Origin: Pseudomonadota bacterium
GTDB taxonomy: Bacteria > Pseudomonadota > Gammaproteobacteria > Steroidobacterales > Steroidobacteraceae
Direction: 5' to 3'
Length of the DNA stretch: 64,000 bases
NCBI GenBank assembly: GCA_021787615.1
Contig: JAJYLP010000005.1
Location: 1-64,000 of the forward strand
Below, in pieces: positions 18,652 to 27,860 of the stretch; position 1 is the stretch's first letter, and every line of letters starts with the position of its first letter. Below the pieces are notes generated by a model. It had not been told where the DNA came from. It ran no database searches and was given only the letters and a program-made list of their open reading frames with translations. The translations under genes and the position numbers were made by a program.

Positions 18652-18876
18652 GTGCTCGCCTCGACGATTTTCAAGCCCCCCGGCTGCCACGATAACGGCG
18701 CCCGTGAGCATCGAGGTTCCCGAAGTGCGGCAGTGTACGCAATCACTGCGCATATCCTCGATGCGGGAAGGGCACGCGGCGTTCGTCCGCCCGCCGACCT
18801 CACCGGCGACTCGCTCGAGCGGTTCCTTGCGCTGTCCGAGGACGCCGACCTGTATCCCCTCAGCGACGATGTGGCG
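18652..18876 (+). pseudogene. unidentified gene fragment cut by an IS end
   Basis: A short open stretch with coding-like codon use (for example YAITAHILDAGRARGV and DLTGDSLERFLALSEDADLYPL) runs into the isolated IS terminus at 18877 and then loses coding character. No start or family could be assigned. It looks like the remains of an interrupted gene. Bases 18911-19206 after the IS end hold nothing I can identify. Confidence 0.3.
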
Positions 18877-18910
18877 CGCCCTTCATGCGCGCGCAACGGT
18901 CAAACTCGGG
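18877..18910 (-). repeat. 34-bp repeat, stranded IS end (copy 2)
   Basis: Matches 8601-8634 with one mismatch and in the same orientation, but no transposase sequence adjoins it. It is probably a scar left by deletion of an IS1634-like element or by recombination between copies. Confidence 0.5.
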
Positions 18911-19206
18911 TACGACTCGATTCTACCCCGTGCGCAGTTCAGCTCTGCCGCGGACTGGAAGCGATACTCTGCGACGTCTCCATCCTCGAAATGAGGCGCC
19001 ATTCGTTGCCCGGCCCTCCGGGCCGAGGGCGCAAGCGTGTGAGCGCTCGCATCGGATCGAAAGGCTTTGCCGAACTCGCCGACGGCGATCCATCTTGCGC
19101 CGGCTTGCGGTCGCGGACCGTCACTTCGAGTTTTCTAAACGCCACCTCGGCAGAAACTCCACTCGGCCGCTGCCCGTGAACCGCGCAGCAGCGATTCCGG
19201 TCGCGT

Positions 19207-20619
19207 TCAGCGTGCAACGTTGAGTGCCTGAACCGTCGTGTATTCCTTCAATCCATCCACGCCGAACTCAACGCCAATGCCCGAGCACTTCACGCCGCCG
19301 AACGGCGTCATGGGGTTGATCACCCCGTGCTGATTCACCCACGCGGTGCCGCATTCCAGCCGCGCGGCGTAGCTCGCGGCGGCCTCGGGATCGTCTCCCC
19401 AGACCGATCCCCCCAGGCCGACTTCGAGCGAATTGGCCCGTTGGATCGCTTCGTCTATCGTGCGATAGCGCACGATAGGAATGATAGGCGCGAACTGCTC
19501 CTCCTTCACGACCCGCATCTCGTCCGTGACGTCGGCGATCACCGTGAGAGGGTATACGAATCCGCGCCCCTCCGGCTTTTTGCCGCCCGTCACGATGCGC
19601 GCCCCGCGCGAACGGGCCTCCTCAACCAGCCCCATCGCCTTCTCAAGCTGCATGCGGTTCGAGACCGGACCGATGAGCGTCTGCGGGTCGAGACCGTTAC
19701 CGACCGGTATCTTCTCAACGTACGCCGCAAACCGCTCCACGACCTCGGCATACTGCGACTCGTGCACGTACAGCCGCTTGAGCGCCGCGCACGTCTGGCC
19801 GGCATTGATGAAGCAACCCCAGAATAGCTTCTCGAGCAGAGGTTCGATGTTCGTTCCGGGCAAGACGATGCCGGCGTCATTTCCTCCGAGCTCGAGCGTC
19901 ACGCGCTTCAGGGAACGCGACGCGCTCTCCATGACCCTCTTCCCCGTGACAATCGATCCGGTGAAGACGAGCTTGTCAACGCCCGGATAGCCCGTGAGCG
20001 ACGCACCGACCTCCGCGCCTCCCGTCACCACGTTGATTACGCCAGGCGGCAGCACCGTGTTCATCAACTCGACGAGCCGCAGAGTTGACAGCGGCGTGAA
20101 GGGCGAGGGCTTGATGACGACCGTGCATCCGACGCGGACCGCTGGCATGACATGCCACGTAGCGATCAACAATGGCCAGTTCCAAGGCGTGACGGACCCC
20201 ACCACACCGACGGGCTTGCGTCGGATCACGATGCGCGCAACGTCATCGTTCTGGATCGTCTCGTCGGGTAGACTCAGCGACGCGGTCGCCCGCGTCCAAG
20301 CGCAGGCGCCCGCCACCTCGAAATTGGCGCCCGGCCCGCTCTGGGGCTTGCCCTGCTCGAGCGTAATTAGCCTCGAGAGTTCCGCCTGATGCCGCTCAAT
20401 GAGCTCGCCAATGTCCATGAGCTTCGCCGCGCGTTGCGCATCGGGCGTCGATGACCAGCCCGGAAGCGCCTCGCGTGCCGCGCGCACCGCCTGATCTAGA
20501 TGCTCGATCGTCGCCTCCGGACAGCGTCCGGCGATCGATTCGTCGAATGGATTGAGGACATCGATCTGCCGCGTTGTGGTCACGGCCTTGCCACCGATGG
20601 TCAGCGCGAAGGATGACAT
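19207..20619 (-). CDS. NAD(P)-dependent aldehyde dehydrogenase
   Basis: Aldehyde dehydrogenase of 470 aa from the ATG at 20619 (MSSFALTIGG). It has the standard order of motifs: TPWNWPLLIATWHVMPA, the general base Glu in VTLELGGNDAG, the nucleophile Cys in NAGQTCAALKR, and PMTPFGGVKCSGIG at the end. It oxidises an aldehyde to the acid; the substrate is not evident. A decayed paralogue lies at 23895-25211. It is convergent with the region holding the stranded IS end. Confidence 0.88.
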   Translation of the reverse strand: MSSFALTIGGKAVTTTRQIDVLNPFDESIAGRCPEATIEHLDQAVRAAREALPGWSSTPDAQRAAKLMDIGELIERHQAELSRLITLEQGKPQSGPGANFEVAGACAWTRATASLSLPDETIQNDDVARIVIRRKPVGVVGSVTPWNWPLLIATWHVMPAVRVGCTVVIKPSPFTPLSTLRLVELMNTVLPPGVINVVTGGAEVGASLTGYPGVDKLVFTGSIVTGKRVMESASRSLKRVTLELGGNDAGIVLPGTNIEPLLEKLFWGCFINAGQTCAALKRLYVHESQYAEVVERFAAYVEKIPVGNGLDPQTLIGPVSNRMQLEKAMGLVEEARSRGARIVTGGKKPEGRGFVYPLTVIADVTDEMRVVKEEQFAPIIPIVRYRTIDEAIQRANSLEVGLGGSVWGDDPEAAASYAARLECGTAWVNQHGVINPMTPFGGVKCSGIGVEFGVDGLKEYTTVQALNVAR

Positions 20620-21093
20620 GAGATACGCTCCCGATAGCTTTGCCGGGGCGCCTCGCCCCTGCTGCGGCGTGCGGCCACTGCGCCGCACGCATGGATTACG
20701 CCCGTCACTCGAAATCCTAGTCCCGATGGCAGGATCCCGCTTGCTTCACTTTGCCCCAAAATTGTCCCGACGTGCCATATCGCGCAATGCATCTGCACTG
20801 CCAGGCCTGTTCCTCTCATTTCCCCAGGCGCCGCCCCCGCTGGGCGCCGACTTTGCGTCGGACCACTCGGGCAGCCTGGTCGCGGCGGCGCGGGAGGGGC
20901 CGGTGGACGGCCGCCAGCCGGCACCGCTGTCGGGTCATCGTCGCACCGAGCGCCGCAAGAGTGACGCTCGCCAGCGCCTGCCGAGGATGCTGCCGATCGG
21001 CAAATCGTATTGACGGCGCTGCGGGCGGAGCGGACGATATCGGCGGGACGGCGCCCGGAAGAAGGCAGGCTTGACTTTCGTGAGGTACCCAGT
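20620..21093. other. 474-bp intergenic region with no identified feature
   Basis: This lies between the divergent aldehyde dehydrogenase and a small DUF6494-like gene. I see a GAGG ribosome site before 21094 but no operator, RNA or credible ORF. Confidence 0.5.
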
Positions 21094-21300
21094 ATGAACG
21101 AAGAAGCATTCAACCTGAGCGTGCGCAAGTTCCTCAAGACGTTCGGCCTCAATGGCCAGCACGAAATCGAACAGGCCGTGGCGAAGGCCCTCGCCAGGGG
21201 GGCAATTACGGGCAACGAGTCGTTCCCCGTCAAGGCGACCCTCGAGATCGCCGGCCTCGAACTCGACGTCGAGTTCAACGGGGAAATTATCCTCGCGTAG
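21094..21300 (+). CDS. DUF6494-like small protein
   Basis: A 68-aa protein starting MNEEAFNLSVRKFLKTFG, with a good GAGG site upstream. The helical N-terminus (KFLKTFGLNGQHEIEQAVAKA) and beta-rich C-terminus (ATLEIAGLELDVEF) match what I remember of the DUF6494 family, small soluble proteins of unknown role. It converges on the AraC gene ending at 21347. Confidence 0.65.
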   Translation: MNEEAFNLSVRKFLKTFGLNGQHEIEQAVAKALARGAITGNESFPVKATLEIAGLELDVEFNGEIILA

Positions 21301-21346
21301 CGATGGGTCCTCTGCGTCCCGATCGACCGGCGCACACGCGTCGCAG

Positions 21347-22354
21347 TCAGCCGGCTGCTCCGTCAACCTGAAGCGCGCGGACAGGTTCAACGCGCACGCG
21401 CACCTCACCCGGTGTCATGCCGAATTCGGCGCGGAAACAGCGCGTCATGTGCGACAAATCGTAAAAGCCCCACTCCAGAGCCACTTCGGTCAGCGACATC
21501 GTCAAGCACAGCCCCTCATGCAACGCGCGACGACACTCGTGGACACGAAGCTGGCGGATATAGCGGCCAAGGCTCAACGGCTCAGTCTCGAACAGCGCGT
21601 GTACACGCCGCGTACTCATGCCGAATGCGGCGGCGATCATCGTCGCGCTCAGTCGAGCATTGCGCACGTGCCGCGCGACATACACCTTGATCTGCCCGAT
21701 CAGCTGTTGCGCAGATGGCCGGCGCGCGCGGCCCCGCACGCTGAGCACCGCGCCAAGCAGATCGAGAACGTTGGCTTCGACCCGCGCGATCATCGGTTCG
21801 GACAGCCGCTGCATCTTTGATGCAACCTGCGTTACGAAGCCGCTGAGCAATCCACAGTCCGCATCCTCCGCCCCCATACGCACCCCGATGAACCGATCGG
21901 GATCGGGAGTCAGCCGCCGCATCGTCTCCGCGGACAGGGCCAGCACCGGCATTTCGTAGTCGCCGACAAATTCCAGCCGATAAGGCTCTGCGACCGAACA
22001 CACCACGAAGTCTCCCGGCCGCAGGCGCACCTCGCGGTTGCGCTGCGACCACGACGCCTCCCCCTTGGTCTGAAACTTGATCAGGTACGCCGCTTCACTC
22101 AAGCGGCCGATATCCTCGGGCCGCCGGCGCACAACGCAGGCCGCGGTCGCCACCTTGGCGAGGCGCACGCTACCCAGAACCGAGGCCTCGACCAGCCCCT
22201 GGAACGGCTGCCACGACGGGTAGCGCGGCAGCACCTGCGTGGGACAGAAGAGCCGCTCGATGGTCGCCTGGAAGAACCCGAAGCGCTCCCGCAGCGGTTG
22301 TGCGGCGATGAGGTATGACTCGTACACGGCAGGAACCATTGGACGGAGATACAT
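21347..22354 (-). CDS. AraC-family regulator (FeaR/NphR-like architecture)
   Basis: Regulator of 335 aa with an N-terminal AraC_binding_2 domain (LIKFQTKGEASWSQ, LRPGDFVVCSVAEPYRLEF) and a C-terminal AraC helix-turn-helix (LSATMIAAAFGMSTRRVHAL, then MSLTEVALEWGFYDLSHMTR and FRAEFGMTPGEVR). This arrangement is common in activators of aromatic amine, nitrile or phenylacetate catabolism. It is on the same strand as, and downstream of, the phenylacetate-CoA-ligase-like gene, with a 106-bp gap. Confidence 0.85.
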   Translation of the reverse strand: MYLRPMVPAVYESYLIAAQPLRERFGFFQATIERLFCPTQVLPRYPSWQPFQGLVEASVLGSVRLAKVATAACVVRRRPEDIGRLSEAAYLIKFQTKGEASWSQRNREVRLRPGDFVVCSVAEPYRLEFVGDYEMPVLALSAETMRRLTPDPDRFIGVRMGAEDADCGLLSGFVTQVASKMQRLSEPMIARVEANVLDLLGAVLSVRGRARRPSAQQLIGQIKVYVARHVRNARLSATMIAAAFGMSTRRVHALFETEPLSLGRYIRQLRVHECRRALHEGLCLTMSLTEVALEWGFYDLSHMTRCFRAEFGMTPGEVRVRVEPVRALQVDGAAG

Positions 22355-22460
22355 CGTACCCCCTTGCCGCCGACTTGTCCGCCGCCTCGGACATGGCCGC
22401 CCCCGCGGTGCCCAACACCCCCACTCAGCGCGCCTTGGCGCACCCCGGCCCGCCTCCTCA

Positions 22461-23762
22461 TCACAGCCCCCTCTTGTCCGACAGCCGCTTCGCCTTGCCC
22501 GACGAGCGCTCGATCGTGCCCGGATGGTGCACTTCCACGCTGACGCTGACGCCGATGTAGGACTTCACGGATTGCGCCAGCCGGGTGGCTGCATCGCATC
22601 GCGCGGCTTCACTGTCATGTTCGGCGCCGAGTGCTTCCACATGCACCGTCAGGGCATCGAGATGTCTCTCGCGCGTGAGTTCGAGCAGATAGTGCGGTGC
22701 CAGTGCGTCGATGCGCAGCACCAGTTCCTCGATCTGGGATGGGAACACATTGACCCCGCGGATGATCATCATGTCATCGCTGCGACCCGAGATCTTCGCC
22801 ATCCGCCGCATCGAGCGCGCGGTCGGCGGCAGAAGCCGCGTCAGATCCCGGGTGCGGTAGCGGATGACGGGGAGGGCCTCCTTGGTGAGCGAGGTGAACA
22901 CCAGCTCGCCTTCCTGCCCATCGGGCAGCACCGCTCCGGTTTGAGGGTCGATGATTTCCGGATAAAAATGATCCTCCCAGATCACCGGTCCGTCCTTCGT
23001 CTCCACACACTCGCTTGCCACCCCCGGACCGAGGACCTCCGACAGGCCGTAGATGTCGAGGGCATCGAGCTCCAGGCGCGACTCCAGTTCCTTGCGCATG
23101 CCCTCCGTCCAGGGCTCGGCGCCGAAGATACCGATGTTGAGCGAACTGTCGCGCGGGTCCAATCCCTGACGGGTGAATTCCTCGGCGATATTGAGCGCAT
23201 ACGAGGGAGTCACCATGATGATGTCTGGACGAAAATCGCGGATCAGCTGCACCTGACGCTCCGTATTTCCGCCGGACATCGGGATGACTGAGCAACCGAG
23301 TCTCTCGGCCCCGTAATGCGCCCCCAGCCCTCCGGTGAACAAGCCGTATCCGTAGGCGATGTGTACGAGGTGCCCCGGTCGCCCTCCGGCGGCGCAAATC
23401 GACCTGGCGACCAGACTCGCCCACATGTCGATGTCGCGGGCGGTGTAGCCCACTACGGTAGGCTTGCCGGTGGTGCCGCTCGATGCGTGAATTCGCACGA
23501 CCTGCTCGCGGGGCACCGCGAACAGTCCGAACGGGTAATTGGCACGAAAATCCTGCTTGGTGAGACAGGGGAATTTCGCCAGATCCTCGATCGTATGCAG
23601 ATCGTCTGGATGCACCCCATGCGCCTCGAAGCTGCGACGGTAGTGCTCGACGTGCGCGTATGCGTGGCGAACCGACCAGCGCAGCCGTTCAAGCTGGACA
23701 TGACGCAGCTCGTCGGTGCTCACTCGCTCCAGGGATTCCTCTGTCACACGCCCTCCGAGCAT
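22461..23762 (-). CDS. phenylacetate-CoA ligase (PaaK-like)
   Basis: Adenylate-forming CoA ligase of 433 aa, the usual PaaK length. It activates phenylacetate or a related aryl acid with ATP and CoA. Visible motifs: the phosphate-binding loop HASSGTTGKPTVVGYT, GAEPWTEGMRKELE, the adenine region YGLSEVLGPGV, RYRTRDL and the C-terminal RSDDMMIIRGVNVFPSQIEE. PaaK-type enzymes also occur on other aryl acids, so the substrate is inferred. It is the only aryl-CoA ligase I see in the window and could feed phenylacetyl-CoA into padBCD, but the island's palindromic operator was not seen in front of it. Confidence 0.8.
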   Translation of the reverse strand: MLGGRVTEESLERVSTDELRHVQLERLRWSVRHAYAHVEHYRRSFEAHGVHPDDLHTIEDLAKFPCLTKQDFRANYPFGLFAVPREQVVRIHASSGTTGKPTVVGYTARDIDMWASLVARSICAAGGRPGHLVHIAYGYGLFTGGLGAHYGAERLGCSVIPMSGGNTERQVQLIRDFRPDIIMVTPSYALNIAEEFTRQGLDPRDSSLNIGIFGAEPWTEGMRKELESRLELDALDIYGLSEVLGPGVASECVETKDGPVIWEDHFYPEIIDPQTGAVLPDGQEGELVFTSLTKEALPVIRYRTRDLTRLLPPTARSMRRMAKISGRSDDMMIIRGVNVFPSQIEELVLRIDALAPHYLLELTRERHLDALTVHVEALGAEHDSEAARCDAATRLAQSVKSYIGVSVSVEVHHPGTIERSSGKAKRLSDKRGL

Positions 23763-23796
23763 CGGAATGACTCTTTCACCGCGGTCACCGGAATCG

Positions 23797-23890
23797 GCAA
23801 TTGATATCGATACCCGCGGGCGTTGCCGCTGACCGTGAAGCCGAATCCTGCAATGTCGGTCGGCACCCGCCGATGGTACCAGCCCGCCAA
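23797..23890 (-). pseudogene. fragment of a TonB-dependent receptor gene
   Basis: On the minus strand this reads LAGWYHRRVPTDIAGFGF, clearly parallel to DWYHPQVPTNIDGFGF in the barrel of the receptor at 10484-12991. The DNA is also visibly similar over about 47 bp. It has no flanking receptor sequence and abuts the degraded 3' end of an aldehyde dehydrogenase gene. It is a gene scrap left by recombination. Confidence 0.6.
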
Positions 23891-23894
23891 GCGC

Positions 23895-25211
23895 TCATCG
23901 AGAACACCCCCATGACCGTGGTCGGCCGCGGCATGAGCTGGCCTGGGGGAAAGTATCCGCAGCACGCGCCCTCCGATGCACGCGAGTACCACAACCGCCG
24001 CCGCTGCGAGGGACACGCGCGGCGAGCCCATAGCCACTGGCGTTCGCCAGCAGAACCGGCTCGTCGAGTGCACCGCAGCGCACGATGGGCGGCCTCAGAG
24101 CAAACGGCATCTCGTCCATCGGCCGGACGCCATCGCTCACGGCATCGACCAGTGTGATGCAATAGAGAAATCCGCGGCCCTTCGAGCGCTCGCCGCCGTG
24201 GCACAGCTTGCCGCCCTGCCGTTTGGCATTCTCGACCAGCTCGCTCACCGTCTCGAGCTGAGGCTCATTCTGCCAAGGCCCGAGCCGGGCCTCCTCCGGC
24301 ATGCCCGCACCCGTCGGCACCGCCCGGGCATGCTCGTGCAATACCGCGCAATACCGCTCATGCAAGCTCTCATGCACGGATAGTCGCTGCAATGCGGCGC
24401 TGTTCCGTCCCGAGTTGATGCAAGCGTGCCGGAACACTCGCTCGACGGTCTGCCCGACATCGGCATCCGCCAACGCGATGCCGGGATCGTTCCCGCCGAA
24501 CTCCAAAGTGAATTGTTTCAAAGTGGACACAGCGCTCGCCATCACCTTCCGCCCAGCAGCGGCCGACCCGGCGGAAACCACCTGGCCGCTGTGGGGATGA
24601 CGGCTGAGCTGCGCCCCCAGCGCATCATCACCCGCCACGGCATTCAAGAGGCACGGGTGCAGCGCCTCCTGCAACCGCTCAACCCTGGGCAACGTGCCGG
24701 GCGTAGTGACCGGAGAGGGCGTCATGGCCACCGTATTGCCGATGCACAGCACCGGCCCGATGTGCCGGGCAATCAGCAACGGCCGTTTCCACGGGACCAT
24801 CGAGCCCAGGACACCGATCGGCTCACGGTACCGCTCAATGCGCCCATCGGGAGAGGCATCGATGACCTTGGGTGGCAAATCGAGCGACGCAGCGCAGAGC
24901 GCCCTGGCGACGCACGCGGCCAGCTCGAATTCCCATCCCAACCCCGTCAGCGGCTTGCGCTCCTCCCGGGTCACGAACGCGGCGGGCTCGCGTGCATCTT
25001 CGCTCAGAATGCGGGCGATCCCCTCGCAAGCCGCGCGGCGCTCGGCGCGGCTGCGGGCCGCAAAGGGGGGCTGGGTCGCAGCGGCGGCGCCGACGACGTT
25101 CTCCAGGCGCGATGCAGTACTCGTGGGACTTCCCCCGACGAGCGGCCCGTCGGCGGGATTGAGGATGTCGCCGCGCACAGGTGCTGCAATCTGCCGGTCA
25201 CCGATCGTCAT
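23895..25211 (-). pseudogene. decayed aldehyde dehydrogenase
   Basis: Aldehyde dehydrogenase relic related to the gene at 19207-20619. From MTIGDRQIAA (25211) the order of motifs is recognisable: PIGVLGSMVPWKRPLLIARH, TLEFGGNDPG and RGFLYCITLVD. The catalytic cysteine is lost (NSGRNSAALQR where NAGQTCAALKR is expected). After about GYGLAARV the frame breaks; the C-terminal part continues in another frame as LMPRPTTVMGVFSMS and then runs into the TonB-receptor scrap. Loss of the nucleophile plus frameshift indicates a pseudogene. Confidence 0.75.
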
Positions 25212-25650
25212 TGTGTACAGCCGTGCCGCGGCGCCCATGGTCAGACCCCTCCCCTTACCATGGCGCTGGATTATCGCCTCGGCACTGGAGCGAGTCTTGG
25301 AAGATCCCGCAACGGCCTTGTACAGGAGTGCACGAGAGACTGCCTGCTGACTTGCGGCACCGCGGGCTCTGCAGTATGACAATTGTCGTCTTTTCAGTTG
25401 ACGCCGTTTATGTAACCGGTTTTCTTGTGTCATCTCACTTCCTGATCCGGGCGACGGACTTGCCGAGGCCGTCCCGCAACGAAGTACGCAAACCGCACTT
25501 GAACATGAGAAGCTCGCAAGTCGGGCAGATCCACACGGAAGCGGTCGTGCCGCTGCCCCATGGCACATGAACCGCCGGCGATCGGTATCGCGTCTCACTT
25601 CGAACGGGGGCACCGCAGCCGCTCCCGGAATCGCTTGCGCCAGCCTATTG
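25212..25650. other. intergenic region upstream of the anaerobic island
   Basis: There is no credible gene between the aldehyde dehydrogenase relic and the padE promoter. The reading frames here are extensions or shadows. The only clear signal is the palindrome that follows at 25651. Confidence 0.5.
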
Positions 25651-25666
25651 TGGTATTATAATACCA
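25651..25666. promoter_or_regulatory. operator palindrome upstream of padEFGHI
   Basis: TGGTATTATAATACCA, a perfect 16-bp palindrome about 90 bp upstream of padE. It is the most symmetrical of six related sites in the island (others at 31496, 38557, 38666, 43453 and 47518) and defines the core GTATTATAATAC. It is probably the site of the Rrf2-family regulator encoded at 30461-30889. Confidence 0.75.
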
Positions 25667-25755
25667 GAATGCGTTGATTGTGCGGCGCAGCACCTGCCTG
25701 GGGCATGCAGGCCGGGCGGCGCGCGGCGCAAAGCGCGAGCCCAAGGGCAGCAACG

Positions 25756-26328
25756 ATGTACGAAATCCGATTTCACGGCCGCGGCGGACAGGGCACCGTC
25801 CTCGCGGCCACGATCCTTGCCGCCGCGATCATCGATGAGGGGAAATTTTCGATCGCCATTCCGTCCTTCGGCTTCGAGCGGCGCGGTGCGCCGGTGGCGG
25901 CCTACCTGCGCATGGACACGCGCGAGATCCGCCGCATGACAAATATCTATCATCCCGACTGCGTCATCTGCATCGATCCGGCGGTGTCCCGGACCGTCGA
26001 CATTTTCGGGGGGCTCAGCCCCTCGGCCACTCTGGTGCAGACCACGGACAAGCCGCTCGGCGCGCTCGATCTGCCGGCCGCCGTGACCACCGTGGGGCTA
26101 TGCGACGCGGTTGCGATCGCCCTGAAGATCTTCGGACGTGCGATCACGAACACAATCATGCTCGGCGCATTTGCGCGCACCACGGGACAGGTGTCGCTCG
26201 CGGCCCTCGAGAGGGCGCTGCTCGGGTCGGAGTTCCGTGACGCCGGCCTTGAGCAGAACATGCGCGCACTGCGATGCGGCTACGACCAAACCGCCGTCCA
26301 TCATGTGCAACGCGAGGCCGCCGCGTGA
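25756..26328 (+). CDS. padE: phenylglyoxylate dehydrogenase, gamma subunit
   Basis: The gamma-type subunit (190 aa) of a 2-oxoacid:acceptor oxidoreductase, with the hallmark FHGRGGQGTVLAATILA at the N-terminus and SFGFERRGAPVAAYLR. The ATG at 25756 was chosen because family similarity begins there. The five genes from here match the order and subunit sizes of Azoarcus padEFGHI, the NADH-forming phenylglyoxylate dehydrogenase that converts phenylglyoxylate, CoA and NAD+ to benzoyl-CoA and CO2. The stop overlaps the GTG start of padF. Homologous complexes for pyruvate exist, so the substrate assignment leans on gene context. Confidence 0.85.
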   Translation: MYEIRFHGRGGQGTVLAATILAAAIIDEGKFSIAIPSFGFERRGAPVAAYLRMDTREIRRMTNIYHPDCVICIDPAVSRTVDIFGGLSPSATLVQTTDKPLGALDLPAAVTTVGLCDAVAIALKIFGRAITNTIMLGAFARTTGQVSLAALERALLGSEFRDAGLEQNMRALRCGYDQTAVHHVQREAAA

Positions 26329-26615
26329 TCCGCCAGTCGCGCCCATTCTTCGATGCGCGACAGATCCCGGACGATCTGTGCCCGATCGCAACGCGGCCGA
26401 ACCCGATGCTGCCGGGCGACTGGCGCAACCTGCGGCCGGTCGTCGACCGCACCAAGTGCGTCAAGTGCGCCGTTTGCTGGCTCTATTGTCCGGTGCAATG
26501 CGTAATCGAAAAGCCGGCGTGGTTCGACATCGACCTTGCGGCCTGCAAGGGGTGCGGCATCTGCGCCCACGAGTGCCCGCATCATGCGATCACGATGGTC
26601 GAGGAGGGAGGCTGA
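26325..26615 (+). CDS. padF: phenylglyoxylate dehydrogenase, ferredoxin-like delta subunit
   Basis: A 96-aa subunit with two [4Fe-4S] motifs: CVKCAVCWLYCPVQC (residues about 45-60) and CKGCGICAHECPHHA near the C-terminus. It carries electrons from the TPP centre within the complex. It starts with GTG in the overlap GTGA with padE's stop, and its own stop overlaps the padG start (TGATG). This translational coupling is typical of a multi-subunit complex. Confidence 0.85.
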   Translation: MIRQSRPFFDARQIPDDLCPIATRPNPMLPGDWRNLRPVVDRTKCVKCAVCWLYCPVQCVIEKPAWFDIDLAACKGCGICAHECPHHAITMVEEGG

Positions 26616-27841
26616 TGGCCGCGGTCGCACCCGTACCAAGCGGTCGACTGCTTGCTTGTGACGGCAACGAGGCGGCAGCGTTGGCGGTCGCGCTCGCGCG
26701 CGTAGACATGGTGGCCGTGTATCCGATCACCCCGCAGTCCTCGCTGGTCGAGTATCTGGCGAAATTCATCGCCGACGGCCGACTGCAGGCCGAGCTCGTG
26801 GACGCCGAGGGCGAGCACAGCGTGTTGTCGGTCCTGCAGGGCGCGGCGCTCGCCGGCGCACGCACCTTTACCGCCACCTCGGGTCCGGGGCTCGCCTTCA
26901 TGTTCGAGCCGTACCTGCGCACGCCCGGACTGCGCCTGCCCATAGTGATGTCGATCGTCACACGCGACACGCTGACGCCACAGTGCGTTTGGGGCGGACA
27001 TCAGGATGCGATGTCGGTGCGCGAGGCGGGCTGGGTGCAGATGTACTGCGAGACTGTACAGGAAGTACTCGATACGACAATCATCGCCTATCGTGTCGCC
27101 GAGCAGCGCGACGTCATGCTGCCGGTCAACGTCTGCCACGACGGCAACTATCTCTCCTACGGCACGGCACGCATCGAGCTGCCTGAGCAGGACGCGGTCG
27201 ATAGGTTTCTCGGTGCGCCTGATGTGAACTGGCACGCGGCGCTCGACCCTGACCGGCCGATGGCGGTAGACCCCCTGACCGGCGGTCCGGGCGGCGCAGG
27301 ACCGGCAACGTTCGTGCGCTACCGGCGCGGACAGTGCGCCGGCATGCATCGCGCGCTCGATGCGATCCGCGACGCGCACAGGGAGTGGGGGCGCCTCACC
27401 GGGCGCAATCACGCACCTTTGATCGAGTGCTATCGGATGGAAGACGCAGATTTCGCGATCGTGACGCTCGGATCGATGACGGGCGCGGCCAAGGACGCCG
27501 TTGATGAGGCGCGAGCAGCGCACCGACGCGTCGGCCTCGTCAAAGTGAAGACTTTCCGCCCCTTCCCGGCTACGGACGTCGCCGACGCGCTGCGGAAGCT
27601 TCGCGCCTTCGGCGTCGTCGACCGCTCCGTTGATTTTGCGTGGAATTGCGGGCCCTTGTATCGAGAGGTAGTGACGGCATTGCAGGGGGGCACGCGCTCC
27701 CCGACGTCCCGATCGTTCATCGGAGGACTCGCAGGCGCCGACCTCACGGTCGAGCATTTCCAGGACGTCATCGAGACAGTCGGACAAATGCGAGACGTCG
27801 CAGGCCCGAGAGACACCGTATGGTTGGACGCACAGGAGTGA
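26615..27841 (+). CDS. padG: phenylglyoxylate dehydrogenase, alpha subunit
   Basis: The alpha subunit (408 aa) of the 2-oxoacid oxidoreductase: YPITPQSSLVEYLA, the conserved Glu in VDAEGEHSVLSVLQGA, ATSGPGLAFMFEP, and the C-terminal VKTFRPFPATDV. This subunit helps form the TPP site with PadI. Length agrees with PadG of Azoarcus as I remember it. It is the third gene of the padEFGHI operon, 19 bp before padH. Confidence 0.85.
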   Translation: MAAVAPVPSGRLLACDGNEAAALAVALARVDMVAVYPITPQSSLVEYLAKFIADGRLQAELVDAEGEHSVLSVLQGAALAGARTFTATSGPGLAFMFEPYLRTPGLRLPIVMSIVTRDTLTPQCVWGGHQDAMSVREAGWVQMYCETVQEVLDTTIIAYRVAEQRDVMLPVNVCHDGNYLSYGTARIELPEQDAVDRFLGAPDVNWHAALDPDRPMAVDPLTGGPGGAGPATFVRYRRGQCAGMHRALDAIRDAHREWGRLTGRNHAPLIECYRMEDADFAIVTLGSMTGAAKDAVDEARAAHRRVGLVKVKTFRPFPATDVADALRKLRAFGVVDRSVDFAWNCGPLYREVVTALQGGTRSPTSRSFIGGLAGADLTVEHFQDVIETVGQMRDVAGPRDTVWLDAQE

Positions 27842-27860
27842 CGCCGGCGAGGCTACCGCG

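Noticed and set aside
22461..23762. Considered as a benzoate-CoA ligase
   Set aside because: Length (433 aa) and motifs are those of PaaK-type ligases; benzoate-CoA ligases are longer, about 520 aa, and differ in the C-terminal region.
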